Assembly: GCF_003285015.1 (NCBI RefSeq)
Contig: NZ_QMFB01000005.1
Span: 124,001-188,000, forward strand
Direction of reading: 5' to 3'
Length of the DNA stretch: 64,000 nt
Origin: Paenibacillus contaminans
Lineage (GTDB): Bacteria > Bacillota > Bacilli > Paenibacillales > NBRC-103111
The notes beneath the pieces are model-generated. The model made no database searches, was not told the DNA's origin, and saw only the letters and a program-made list of their open reading frames with translations. The number at the start of each line of letters is the position of its first letter. Within the stretch, counting starts at the first letter, position 1. Made by a program: the position numbers and the translations under genes. This document shows positions 48,659-57,188 of this stretch, in pieces.

Positions 48659-50242
48659 TTGAGCAAGATAAAATACGCAGCGTTTGCCTCTGCGGCTGCA
48701 GCCGCTTTAATCGGCTTAGTCTTCGTCGCGATGAAGACGGATTGGCTTCCGGCAGGCAACAAATTGGGCGGACAGAGCACCGCTCAAGACGAGAGGCTGT
48801 CTCTTCATTTATTCATTAACGGACCGGCCGGCGCCGTGCTGCCGGATCGCAAGAACGATTTCGTCAGACAAGCGATCGAATCGAAATTTCACGTGGATTT
48901 GAAAGTAACGGCCATGGAGCCGGGGAACGAATACAATTCCAGGCTCGCTTCGCTGCTTGCCGCCAACGATCCGCCGGATGTGTGGCTCGGCATCAGCCCC
49001 GATGGAGGCGCTTCTTATGCGCTTGACAACGCGCTTGCGGATATGACGCTTTTCGTATCGCCGGCCACAATGCCGAATTATTTCAAGTATTGGATGAACG
49101 AAACGGAGCTTAAGCAATACCAGTTTCATAACAAGTTTTTTCGCGCGCCGATCCCTTATGACAAAAACTCGTACCGCGCTTATTACATTCGCCAAGATTG
49201 GCTCGACCGGCTCGGCTTGCCGATCCCGTCCACCTACGACGAATACTATCGCGTCCTGGAAGCGTTTACCAATGAAGACCCGGACGGCAACGGCAAAAAC
49301 GATACTTACGGCTTCACCACCTCCGGCGGAGGAACGGCCATTTCCGCCGATTGGCCGGAATACGTGAAGAACGGCTTGCTGTTCCCTGCGTTCTACGACG
49401 GAAGCCGGCTTGTCGATATGCAGATGGATTTGCGCGTAGGCAGTGTAGCGGACGATATTTTGAAGGTTATGGACAAAGGACTTGTCGAACCCGACTGGTT
49501 TCTGAACAAGGGGCTCGATTACGTGGATAAAGCAGTACGCGGCAAAGCCGGAATCGTGCTTGGCAATACCGTCGATTTCGCCTTCGATTCCAACGCGAAC
49601 AGCATACAAGCCAGAAGCAAGGCCATAGACCCTAAGGCCGAGTGGGTGCCGTTTAATCCGTTCGGCAATCAGCCGCTGAGGGCGGCGGTTACGCCGGAAT
49701 ATCCGTTCGTTTTCTCGAATAATGCCGCCGGGCTGAATCCCGAGAAGCTGAAGCGCATCGCCGCGATTCTCGACTGGCTGTGCGGGGAGGAAGGCTTTCT
49801 GCTGACCCATTATGGAGTCGAGGGCAAGCATTACAGCCGGAATGGCAGCGAGATCACGCTGAAGCCGCAAGTAATCGAAGAGGATATCGTCAATAAAGGC
49901 AATTTCCTCGCCATTTGGAGCTTTTTCACGCCGAATACTCCGCAGACGCTTGGTTTGAACGTGATCGATCCGAGAATGACGGAGCGCGACAAAACCATCT
50001 ATCGCACGATTACCGGAATTCCCGTCTATGAAAGCGTGGGCACCACCTTGACCCCGCCGCTCGGCGTCAGTGCGGAAGCGATGCGCGCCAAGCAGAACGA
50101 GCTTCAGGTACAGATGCTGTTCAAGGACAAATCGGGGCAAAATTGGCCCGCCTACCGCAAAGACATTTTGGACAATTACAAAGGAAACGAGATTTTCAAC
50201 CAGTATGAGGTCAAAATAAAAGCGGCCAAGGAAGGCAGGTAA
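48659..50242 (+). CDS. family 1 extracellular solute-binding protein (LplA/YtcQ-like), membrane-anchored
   Basis: 527 residues. Two-lobe carbohydrate-binding protein of the large Paenibacillus type. Recognised by the pattern DPPDVWLGISPDGG, RQDWLDRLGLPIPSTYDEYY and the Ca-binding-like loop NEDPDGNGKNDTYGF. The TTG at 48659 is preferred to the ATG at 48632 because AGGAGG (48644-48649) lies inside that longer frame and 9 nt before the TTG. The N terminus has a hydrophobic helix (FASAAAAALIGLVFVAM) but no lipobox Cys, unlike normal members, so it may stay anchored by this helix. No permease genes are adjacent: an orphan binding protein, perhaps sharing a permease elsewhere or serving a sensor. 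Confidence 0.87.
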   Translation: MSKIKYAAFASAAAAALIGLVFVAMKTDWLPAGNKLGGQSTAQDERLSLHLFINGPAGAVLPDRKNDFVRQAIESKFHVDLKVTAMEPGNEYNSRLASLLAANDPPDVWLGISPDGGASYALDNALADMTLFVSPATMPNYFKYWMNETELKQYQFHNKFFRAPIPYDKNSYRAYYIRQDWLDRLGLPIPSTYDEYYRVLEAFTNEDPDGNGKNDTYGFTTSGGGTAISADWPEYVKNGLLFPAFYDGSRLVDMQMDLRVGSVADDILKVMDKGLVEPDWFLNKGLDYVDKAVRGKAGIVLGNTVDFAFDSNANSIQARSKAIDPKAEWVPFNPFGNQPLRAAVTPEYPFVFSNNAAGLNPEKLKRIAAILDWLCGEEGFLLTHYGVEGKHYSRNGSEITLKPQVIEEDIVNKGNFLAIWSFFTPNTPQTLGLNVIDPRMTERDKTIYRTITGIPVYESVGTTLTPPLGVSAEAMRAKQNELQVQMLFKDKSGQNWPAYRKDILDNYKGNEIFNQYEVKIKAAKEGR

Positions 50243-50334
50243 AACGGGCGTCCGCCCCTCTCGCGGGCAATGCTTAGCTCGGCTGGTCCCATGGTCTCAT
50301 GGAAATGGGTCTGGATATACAGCCGAAAATTCGT

Positions 50335-50351
50335 TATAGTAGTATACTATA
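50335..50351. promoter_or_regulatory. palindrome upstream of the SEC-C gene
   Basis: TATAGTA-GTA-TACTATA, a perfect 7-3-7 inverted repeat about 65 bp before the start codon. Contains TATACT/TATAGT, so it may overlap a -10 region and serve as an operator. Confidence 0.4.
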
Positions 50352-50417
50352 GTAAACTTACCCTATCCCGCCGAAGCGTGTGGATGGGTTTTTCATTTGT
50401 TTGGAAGGAGTGAACGC

Positions 50418-51629
50418 ATGAATAAGCAGCTAAGTGCCGCAGACCAGAAAAAGCTGCTGGTTGCCTTGAAAAAGATGGGCGAAGATTTTCAAGTTGGGCA
50501 GGACAAGGCGGAGGAAAAAAAATGGACCGATATCGAGGTGCCTCTTTCGCTCGCCGACGCTCTCGCGCGGTTGACGAAAACCGAGCTTTCCGCCATTCGC
50601 GTCAATTTGGATGTTAAAGGTGCCAGCGCACTCAACAAGAAAGAACTTAGCGCTTTATTGGCTCAGCATATTATTGAAGCGCTGCCCGCGCTTCTCTTGA
50701 GCTTCGACTTGACTCGCTATAACATACTAAAGCAGATTACCGCTTGCGGCGGTTTCGCAAACTTGCCTTTGGAACCGCGCCAAGTAAACTATTTTACCGA
50801 AAGAGGACTCCTTTTTCCCGGGAAATATAAGGAGCAAAACGTGCTTGTTTTGCCGGTCGAGGTTTTGAAAGCATTTGCCGCTTGCGACGATGCGTCCTGC
50901 GATGAAGCGGCCAGCCGCAACACGGAGCTTATCAGGCTCACTTTCGGGCTGCTTTACTACTACGGCACACTGAATATCGATCAGCTAGCCGAGCTGGCTG
51001 CTGCGCATACGGAAAAAGTTCCGAGTATCTTCGACTACCTGAACCTTATTAAAGACGCCGACCACTATTATAAATACAACATAAAGGGAGATTCCGCCGG
51101 CTACTCCCACGGCAAAGCCTCGAACGCGGAGAACGTCAAAAAAGAACAGGAAGCCAGAAAAGAGCTACCATTCTATCCGTTCACCAAGGAGCAGCTTCTG
51201 CTTGCAGGCGAGCCGGGATTCGTAGACCGAAATTCGGCCTATCAGGCTTTTGTCGATTTTATTGACGGCAACTATAAAATAAAGCGTGAAGAAGCGGACG
51301 AGCTTATCCAAGAATGCGTCTTCGCGGTGCAAAACGACCGGACGCCGAATCAGCTGTTTCAGTATTTGCAGGAGTTTCTGGAAATCGGCAGCCTCGAGAT
51401 GACGAAGGCGTTCATGGAGCACATCGTTCAGCTGCACAATCATACAAGGCATTGGGCGCTCAAAGGCCATACGCCGAACGAGCTCTCTCCGGAGCCAAGC
51501 AAGGTGCTCGTACAAGCGCCTCCGGGCAATGGGAAGGTTATCGATTTCACCGCCAAGAAAAAAATCGGCCGCAACGACCCTTGCCCTTGCGGCAGCGGCA
51601 AAAAGTTCAAGAAGTGCTGCGCGAATTAG
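50418..51629 (+). CDS. SEC-C metal-binding domain protein
   Basis: 403 residues. The C-terminal IGRNDPCPCGSGKKFKKCC is a SEC-C zinc knuckle as at the end of SecA, used for binding to SecB or ribosome in that protein; many unrelated proteins carry it as a binding module. A basic FTAKKK linker precedes it. The first 370 residues are mostly helical and not recognised, with a segment like Rho N-terminal/SAP helices early (LTKTELSAIRVNLDV, LNKKELSALLAQHI), which often bind nucleic acid. The ATG at 50418 has AAGGAG 7 nt upstream. Soluble, single gene. Role unknown. Confidence 0.85.
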   Translation: MNKQLSAADQKKLLVALKKMGEDFQVGQDKAEEKKWTDIEVPLSLADALARLTKTELSAIRVNLDVKGASALNKKELSALLAQHIIEALPALLLSFDLTRYNILKQITACGGFANLPLEPRQVNYFTERGLLFPGKYKEQNVLVLPVEVLKAFAACDDASCDEAASRNTELIRLTFGLLYYYGTLNIDQLAELAAAHTEKVPSIFDYLNLIKDADHYYKYNIKGDSAGYSHGKASNAENVKKEQEARKELPFYPFTKEQLLLAGEPGFVDRNSAYQAFVDFIDGNYKIKREEADELIQECVFAVQNDRTPNQLFQYLQEFLEIGSLEMTKAFMEHIVQLHNHTRHWALKGHTPNELSPEPSKVLVQAPPGNGKVIDFTAKKKIGRNDPCPCGSGKKFKKCCAN

Positions 51630-51698
51630 GAGCATTTCAACTGAGCTTTAGATACATGCATGCTCCGTGCCGCTGATGATCCTTGTTCTGGCGAGTCA

Positions 51699-51881
51699 AT
51701 GAGGCAAACACAACTATTAGTGAGGCAAACAAAACTGTTTCTTACTAAAACACCGTGTTCGGACGAGTTAATGAGGCAAACACAACTATCAGTGAGGCAA
51801 ACAAAACTGATAGTGGCGTTTGCCTCACTATTCGGTCGGAACGAGCGTTTTACAGGTGGAATAGTGAGGATAGCCTCATAA
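51699..51881 (+). repeat. 72-bp-period repeat element with open frame (copy A)
   Basis: ATGAGGCAAACACAACTAT starts at 51699 and again at 51771 (72 bp). The frame reads MRQTQLLVRQTKLFLT, MRQTQLSVRQTKLIVAFASL, then NERFTGGIV and stops at TAA. Within it AGTGAGGCAAAC and GTTTGCCTCACT form a perfect 12-bp inverted repeat with a 15-nt loop. Aligns without gaps to the minus-strand copy at 36440-36634. No ribosome site before a suitable start. Confidence 0.7.
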
Positions 51882-52088
51882 ACAATAAGGTTTTATCCAC
51901 TACGCGCTCAGTCCAGGCAAACAGTTACGATTTCCGTGTTTGCTTTCGTAACCGTGTTTTCAACCCTAGTTTTAGACTTGATCGCCAACTAACTGAGTGC
52001 AAACCTTATTCCATCCTATTTCGTACTTCCGGTAATTGGCTAATATATTCGATATTGGCTTATTATACCGTCCAGGATCGAAATAGCC

Positions 52089-52245
52089 GCTGTCTCAAAA
52101 GGGCGTTCCAAGTGAGTCAATCCCAAAAGATGTGCAAAGACGCTTCCAAAACCACTGTAATAGTGGATGGAAGCGTCTTTTTCATGCAACATTCATATTG
52201 ATGCGGGATATTCAAAGCTCAAAATTGACTTTTGGGTTAGCCCCT
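52089..52245 (+). mobile_element. 157-bp MITE-like element with a central hairpin (copy 2)
   Basis: Same architecture as 30589-30746: ends GCTGTCTCAAAAGGG and TTTTGGGTTAGCCCC are partly inverted, AATCCCA-AAA-GATGT and AAAACCACT are shared, and the centre is a perfect 13-bp stem AAAGACGCTTCCA / TGGAAGCGTCTTT (52136-52148, 52168-52180) enclosing CCACT / AGTGG, followed by T5. The stem sequence differs from copy 1 but pairs fully. May also terminate transcription on the plus strand. The rest of 51882-52088 shows no gene. Confidence 0.62.
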
Positions 52246-52290
52246 TGGCATGCATTTATTATGGAGCAGCTATACGGCGTGTGCGAAGCA

Positions 52291-53007
52291 CTACTTGGCT
52301 CCCGCCGCTTTCAAGGCTTCCGCCATCTCCTTATAGCCCCGTGTCTGGGCATGCTTGAGCGGAGAAACGCCGTCGCCATCAGCCAAGTTTACGTTTGCGC
52401 CATGCTCGATCAGCAGCTTGACGATCGTTTGATGATTTTTCCCGCCGTCGCCGAGAATGATCGCTTCCAGCAATGCGGTCCAGCCCAAATTGTTGACATG
52501 ATCCAGGTTTACATCGGAAGCGGCAAGCAGCTCTTGCACGATATCCACATGTCCCCGGTCAGCGGCCGGAATGAGCGCCGTTCCGCCGAAACGGTTCGTG
52601 ATCTTCGTGTCGGCTCCCGCCGCGATCGAAGCTTTGACAAAATCAAGCATGCCTTCCGCTCCGGCATACAAAAGCGGATTGTCCGAGCGGCTGTCGCGAA
52701 TGTTAATATTCGCGCCTTTCTCGACCAGTAAGTTGAAGACCGGAAGCTGCTTCGTGTGCACGGCAATCATAGCCGACGTTCTTCCCCGTTCGTCCGTCGC
52801 GTCAATGTCCGCGCCGTCCGCGAGCAGCTTCTCGATCGTCTCCTTATCTCCTTTAGCGGCGGCTTCCAGCAAAGCTTGGTTCATTTTATCCATCTCCATC
52901 TTGGCGGATTGGGCCGCTTGCTGCCCCTCATCGTGCAAAAGGGGAGCGACATTCATCCGGCACCCGGATAAAACGAGGACTAACGCCAAGACGACGAAGC
53001 GCAGCAT
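52291..53007 (-). CDS. ankyrin repeat lipoprotein
   Basis: 238 residues. Signal peptide with lipobox LVLSGC (Cys16), so exported and lipid-anchored to the membrane. From about residue 44 there are five to six ankyrin repeats, with the pattern ALLEAAAKGDKETIEKLLAD, GADIDATDERGRTSAMIAVH and GHVDIVQELLAASDVNLDHV. Ankyrin arrays bind proteins; in bacteria such small secreted forms often are immunity-like or protect catalases, but no partner is seen here. AAAGGTG precedes the ATG. Ends about 45 bp from the MITE-like element. Confidence 0.9.
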   Translation of the reverse strand: MLRFVVLALVLVLSGCRMNVAPLLHDEGQQAAQSAKMEMDKMNQALLEAAAKGDKETIEKLLADGADIDATDERGRTSAMIAVHTKQLPVFNLLVEKGANINIRDSRSDNPLLYAGAEGMLDFVKASIAAGADTKITNRFGGTALIPAADRGHVDIVQELLAASDVNLDHVNNLGWTALLEAIILGDGGKNHQTIVKLLIEHGANVNLADGDGVSPLKHAQTRGYKEMAEALKAAGAK

Positions 53008-53149
53008 AGCGAACCAGCACCTTTCTTAAAATATGGGAATTTATAAGCACTCCGCGCCCGAAACCCGCCATGAAATAAGTTCGGACTAGTGTCGTCGAAT
53101 CGACATTTCATTCATCATGGCCTTGCGGAACGACGGAGCGCCTGCAGCA

Positions 53150-54649
53150 TTACTTCCCGGTCAAGCTAACTTGCGATGCCGTCGCCCAAGCTCCGACAGG
53201 AGCTACCGAGTACGTCGTACCGGAAGTCAGTTTGCCGTCCTTCTGAATATCGAATACGCCTACGGCGCCTTTACGGCTGGAATATTTGTACGTAGCAAGA
53301 AGCTTATCGCCGTTCGGAGCCGTCAATTCGACGCTGCGTCCCGAGAACAGCTCGTCGCCCGGATCCTGGGACAGCGTAACGTTGATCGAAACGTCGCTCG
53401 TCGCCTCGGCGCCCGTAACTTGCAGCGATGCGATTTCTTGCGCAACGAAAGTCGGATTTGCAATGGAAGCCCAATCGGACGTTACCGTATATTTTACGCC
53501 CGGCGTCAAAACTTGACCTTCAGGCAGACGGAATTTCGGTTCTTGCTTGCCGTCCGTCGATTGCGTAAACGGTACGTATTTCGCGATAATCGGCTGGCCG
53601 CCTTCCGGCGTAATCGTTACTTGTCTGGCTTGCATGGAAGAAATGACTTGGTACGTTTGGCCGTTTGCCTTGTTATTGTCGTCCAGCACGAACGCATTGG
53701 CGCCGCGGCCTCCGCTGTATGCGGAAATGATATAGCCGTAGTCGACGACTCCGTTCGCCTTGAGCGCTTCGATCTCGAACGTATCGTTCGTCACTTGGCT
53801 CGCCGTCGTCATTTCCAGCTTCGTTCCGCTGCCGGTAAAGCTGCCCTCATTTTTGCCTTTGTACGTCAGGTTATACTTCGTGCCTTCTTTTTGCACCGAT
53901 GTAGGAACGATGTATGTGGCAATCGAGCCGGTTTTCAAACGCGGCATATTCGTCAGGGTTAAACCGTCATTGAACACGAAGTCTTCCTTAGCTTTGGCAA
54001 ACGCCTCATCGTCAGCCGTCAACGGTGCGTCGAAGGTGACGACAAGCGTAATCGCGTTTAATACTTCTACGCTCTTGATTTTCGCGTTCTCGGAAGGTAT
54101 CGCTTTGCGCGACGTATGGAGCAGTTGGATCGCTTCGCCGCGGGATGCCGACTGGCTTGCCGAAACTTGCTGGCTCATCCAGTATTGTACGGATTTGACG
54201 TCGCGCTTCAGCGCTTTGGATACGATCTGGACAAGCTCGTCGTCGCTTACCGCTGCGCTTGGGTTGAACGCTCCATTGTCCGCCTGCATAATGCCTTGTC
54301 CGACCGCTTCCATGACGTAGTCGTAGTACCATTCCTTCTCACTGACGTCCGACAAAAGGGCCTGGCCTTCGGCTTTGCCTTGCAGATCGAATGTTTTGAC
54401 AACCAGCTTGGCAATTTCGGCGCGGGTGATTTGATTTTGTTCCCTGATCGAACCGTCTTGGTAGCCGTGCAGCACGCCAAGCTTAATCAGATCGTTAATT
54501 GCCGCTTTGAGGTCTTGATTGGCGGAAACCGCTGCAACTGCGTTCGTATCGGAAGCGGCTTGCGCATTCATCACCGCGAAAGGCAAAGATGTCGTACCGA
54601 TTGCCGCCGCTAACAGAACTGCCGCTATTTTTTGCTTATGATTTTTCAT
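53150..54649 (-). CDS. SLH domain surface protein with Ig-like modules
   Basis: 499 residues. Signal peptide (KIAAVLLAAAIGTTSLPFAV, cleavage after MNAQA), then SLH-like domains at residues about 45-190: LIKLGVLHGYQDGSIREQNQ with ITRAEIAKLVVKTF, and a second YDYVMEAVGQGIMQADNGAF. The remaining 300 residues are beta-rich: one module IKSVEVLNAITLVVTFDAPL of the Big_5/copper-resistance-like type and a later one near VQITVTLSQDP-like text (SINVTLSQDPGDELF). GAGGAGG lies 9 nt before the ATG. It is directly downstream of the histidine kinase/response regulator pair (134-bp gap without terminator), so it is probably its target or part of the same transcript. Confidence 0.88.
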   Translation of the reverse strand: MKNHKQKIAAVLLAAAIGTTSLPFAVMNAQAASDTNAVAAVSANQDLKAAINDLIKLGVLHGYQDGSIREQNQITRAEIAKLVVKTFDLQGKAEGQALLSDVSEKEWYYDYVMEAVGQGIMQADNGAFNPSAAVSDDELVQIVSKALKRDVKSVQYWMSQQVSASQSASRGEAIQLLHTSRKAIPSENAKIKSVEVLNAITLVVTFDAPLTADDEAFAKAKEDFVFNDGLTLTNMPRLKTGSIATYIVPTSVQKEGTKYNLTYKGKNEGSFTGSGTKLEMTTASQVTNDTFEIEALKANGVVDYGYIISAYSGGRGANAFVLDDNNKANGQTYQVISSMQARQVTITPEGGQPIIAKYVPFTQSTDGKQEPKFRLPEGQVLTPGVKYTVTSDWASIANPTFVAQEIASLQVTGAEATSDVSINVTLSQDPGDELFSGRSVELTAPNGDKLLATYKYSSRKGAVGVFDIQKDGKLTSGTTYSVAPVGAWATASQVSLTGK

Positions 54650-54783
54650 TGTTGGATATCCTCCTCGAATTCCGTAATTGTTTGCTGCCTACAACTACAT
54701 GATAGAGGATACATGTGAACGGCCCAGAAACGAACTATTAATAATTTATAAACGAGAGCTTAATTCTCCTTGAACGACATCGT

Positions 54784-55479
54784 TTATACGGTAAAACGAT
54801 AGCCTGCTCCCCAAACCGTTTCGATATATTGCGGGTTGGACGGATCGATCTCGATCTTCTCCCTCACACGACGGATATGCACCGTAACGGTTGCGATATC
54901 GCCGTTCGAATCCATTCCCCAAATTCGTTCGAATAAATCCTCTTTGCTGAATACCCGGTTCGGACGGCTGGCCATAAACTCGAGCAGATCGAATTCCCGC
55001 GCCGGAAGCAAAACTTCCTTATTCCGGACGAATACTCTGCGGGAAGCTTTGTCGATGACGATACCCCGGATATGGATTTCTTCGTTCTTGGGGCGCGGCT
55101 CCTGCTTGCCAAGCAGACGCTCGTATCTGGTCAAATGCGCCTTCGCTCTTGCGACAAGCTCGCTTGGACTGAACGGCTTCGTGACATAATCGTCGGCTCC
55201 GAGCTTGAACGCCCTTATTTTATCGATTTCCTCTTTCTTCGCGGATACGATCAGAATGGGAACCTCCTTGGCCTCCCTGATCCGCCGGCAAAGCTCAAAT
55301 CCGTCCATCCCCGGGAGCTGCAGATCGACGATAACGAGGCTGTACTCCCCCTGCAAGGCAAGCTGCAGCCCCGCGTCGCCCGTATGGCATAACTCTACGG
55401 CAAAACCGTTCAGTTCAAAATAATCCCGCTCAAGCTGAGCGATAGTCGTTTCGTCCTCAATGATCAGTATGCGAGTCAC
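54784..55479 (-). CDS. OmpR/PhoB family response regulator
   Basis: 231 residues from the GTG at 55479 (GGAGG 11 nt upstream; the earlier GTG at 55491 overlaps that site). Receiver domain with the acidic pair IIEDE, phospho-acceptor Asp52 (SLVIVDLQLPGMDGFEL) and Lys101 (DDYVTKPF). C-terminal winged helix (LLPAREFDLLEFMASRPNRV, then ATVTVHIRRVREKIE and YIETVWGAGYRF). It follows the kinase gene with a short overlap and precedes the SLH gene; likely activates or represses that gene. Confidence 0.93.
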   Translation of the reverse strand: MTRILIIEDETTIAQLERDYFELNGFAVELCHTGDAGLQLALQGEYSLVIVDLQLPGMDGFELCRRIREAKEVPILIVSAKKEEIDKIRAFKLGADDYVTKPFSPSELVARAKAHLTRYERLLGKQEPRPKNEEIHIRGIVIDKASRRVFVRNKEVLLPAREFDLLEFMASRPNRVFSKEDLFERIWGMDSNGDIATVTVHIRRVREKIEIDPSNPQYIETVWGAGYRFTV

Positions 55480-56956
55480 GCTGCCCGGCACCTCCCTGGT
55501 TCGTTGTCCGTTTCAAGGTAAAAAACAAGCTCGTTCCGGTTCCCGGCTCGCTTGTAGCCCATATGCTGCCCCCATGCCCCTCGATAATTTGCCGGGCGAT
55601 GGCAAGCCCCAGCCCGCTCCCCCCGGTCGAGGAATTGCGGGAAAGCTCGGTCCGGTAAAACCGTTCGAAAATATGAGGAACGGCTTCCGCCGGAATGCCG
55701 ATGCCGTTATCCTTGATTTCAACCGTGGCCCAATCGGAATCCGCCTGAAGCGAAATCCGGATCACTTTAAGCGGCTTATTCGCATATTTAATGGCATTCT
55801 CGATAATATTAAGCAGCGTACGTTTTATTTTTTCCAAATCGGCGACAACCTCGACGTTTCCATGAGCCTGCCGTTCCCATTCGAGCGTGACATCTTTTTT
55901 CTCCAGATCGAACTGCAGCTCCTCGGTGAAATCGTCCAAAAACGCTGCGATATCCACGTGATCCATCGTAAACGGTTCCTGCTTGATATCCAGCTTGGAG
56001 TAAAGAAACAGCTCGTCTACAAGCTTGTCCATGTCGACCGCTTTGGCGTAGATGATGTTGACGTACGTCTCCATTTTTTCGGGCGTATCGGCAACCCCGT
56101 CGCGTATCCCTTCGATATAGCCCTTAATGTTCGTAATCGGCGTACGCAAATCATGCGAGATATTCGAAATCAGCTCTTTCCGGTTCTCCTCGTACTGCAG
56201 CCGAAGGCTGACGGACTCCTGCAGCCGCTGCCTCATTTTCTCGAACGCCTCATTCAGCTTCCCGATCTCATCCTTCGAATGCAAATCCAGCTTGAATTGA
56301 AGATTTCCGTCCTCAATCCGCTCCGTGAAGCTTCTAAGCTTGTTCAGCGGCTTGACGACGCTTCTCGTTATCCAGCGGTACAGCAAAACGTTGGCCACAA
56401 CCAGGACGCCGACCAAAATCAAGGTCAGTACGGGCAGGAGCCTTCGCGTCAAGCCGACAAAGGGGCTGCGCTCCCGGAAGACGAATAAGCTGCCTTTTGC
56501 TCCGTCAGTATATTTAAAATCGAACTTGGCATACGCATAAAACCGTTCTCCGATATAAAACGTGCTCCGAATCTGGTTGTTATTCAGATCGTATGGAGGC
56601 AGCCCCTGATAAAACTCCGGCAGGACATGTGTGATCGATTCATAGGCATGATTGCTTTCCCTCCGGACGTAAAGGCCGGCTTTCTCCGATCTAAGCTCGT
56701 AATCGTATTCGCGCATCAGCTTCTGGTCCTGCAGCTTATCCGGATCGTTCTTCGCCAAATATTTCAGCTCCAGGAAAATCGATTCCTCCTGCTCAGTCAG
56801 CGGATTCAACTGATAATGCAATTTATAGAAGTCGCGGAAATTACGAATATCCCCTGTCGAAACAACGGTAAAAAGCAGCGCCGTCACTACGAACATAACA
56901 AGGCTGATAACAAGCATTCCGGTGTAAGACAATAATAATTTTAAGCGGATGGACAT
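55457..56956 (-). CDS. membrane sensor histidine kinase
   Basis: 499 residues from the ATG at 56956, which has GAGAGGTG 5 nt upstream (an ATG at 56998 has none). Two membrane helices (about 8-32 and 172-194) frame an external sensor of 140 residues. Then HAMP, HisKA with phospho-acceptor His268 (ELISNISHDLRTPITNIKGY), and the ATPase domain: N box IIENAIKYANKPLKVI, G1 DNGIGIP, F box FERFYR, G2 GGSGLGLAIAR. All motifs intact. The gene comes before its response regulator and overlaps it by 23 bp, the reverse of the usual regulator-first order. Confidence 0.93.
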   Translation of the reverse strand: MSIRLKLLLSYTGMLVISLVMFVVTALLFTVVSTGDIRNFRDFYKLHYQLNPLTEQEESIFLELKYLAKNDPDKLQDQKLMREYDYELRSEKAGLYVRRESNHAYESITHVLPEFYQGLPPYDLNNNQIRSTFYIGERFYAYAKFDFKYTDGAKGSLFVFRERSPFVGLTRRLLPVLTLILVGVLVVANVLLYRWITRSVVKPLNKLRSFTERIEDGNLQFKLDLHSKDEIGKLNEAFEKMRQRLQESVSLRLQYEENRKELISNISHDLRTPITNIKGYIEGIRDGVADTPEKMETYVNIIYAKAVDMDKLVDELFLYSKLDIKQEPFTMDHVDIAAFLDDFTEELQFDLEKKDVTLEWERQAHGNVEVVADLEKIKRTLLNIIENAIKYANKPLKVIRISLQADSDWATVEIKDNGIGIPAEAVPHIFERFYRTELSRNSSTGGSGLGLAIARQIIEGHGGSIWATSEPGTGTSLFFTLKRTTNQGGAGQRDSHTDH

Positions 56957-56987
56957 GGGTTCACCTCTCATTCTCCTGACATGCTCC

Positions 56988-57014
56988 ATTATACACAAGC
57001 GGCGGGACGGGCAA
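56988..57014 (-). promoter_or_regulatory. possible promoter of the kinase/regulator operon
   Basis: On the minus strand TTGCCC (57014-57009), a short 15-bp spacer, then TATAAT (56993-56988), 32 bp before the start codon. The -10 box is perfect; the spacer is shorter than optimal. Confidence 0.45.
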
Positions 57015-57136
57015 CCCTTCTTTCGGTTTGCGCAGCGTCATAGCCGGCTTTACATGACTTTGCCAGACATCTTATCATTACTTCAATCCCCGAGTCTAGC
57101 GAAAAATCGCGCAATCGGCTCTAAGCCCGTATATGC

Positions 57137-57174
57137 GAAAAGCCCCCAATGACGGCTTTGTCATAGGAGGCTTT
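57137..57174 (-). terminator. terminator of the sigma/anti-sigma operon
   Basis: On the minus strand AAAGCCTCC pairs with GGGGGCTTTT, with an inner ATGAC / GTCAT stem. 15 bp after the anti-sigma stop codon. Confidence 0.75.
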
Positions 57175-57188
57175 GCCTGCTGATAGAG

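Noticed and set aside
48809..50140. 443-codon antisense frame over the orphan binding protein
   Set aside because: Shadow of a real gene with strong third-position bias; no ribosome site or family.
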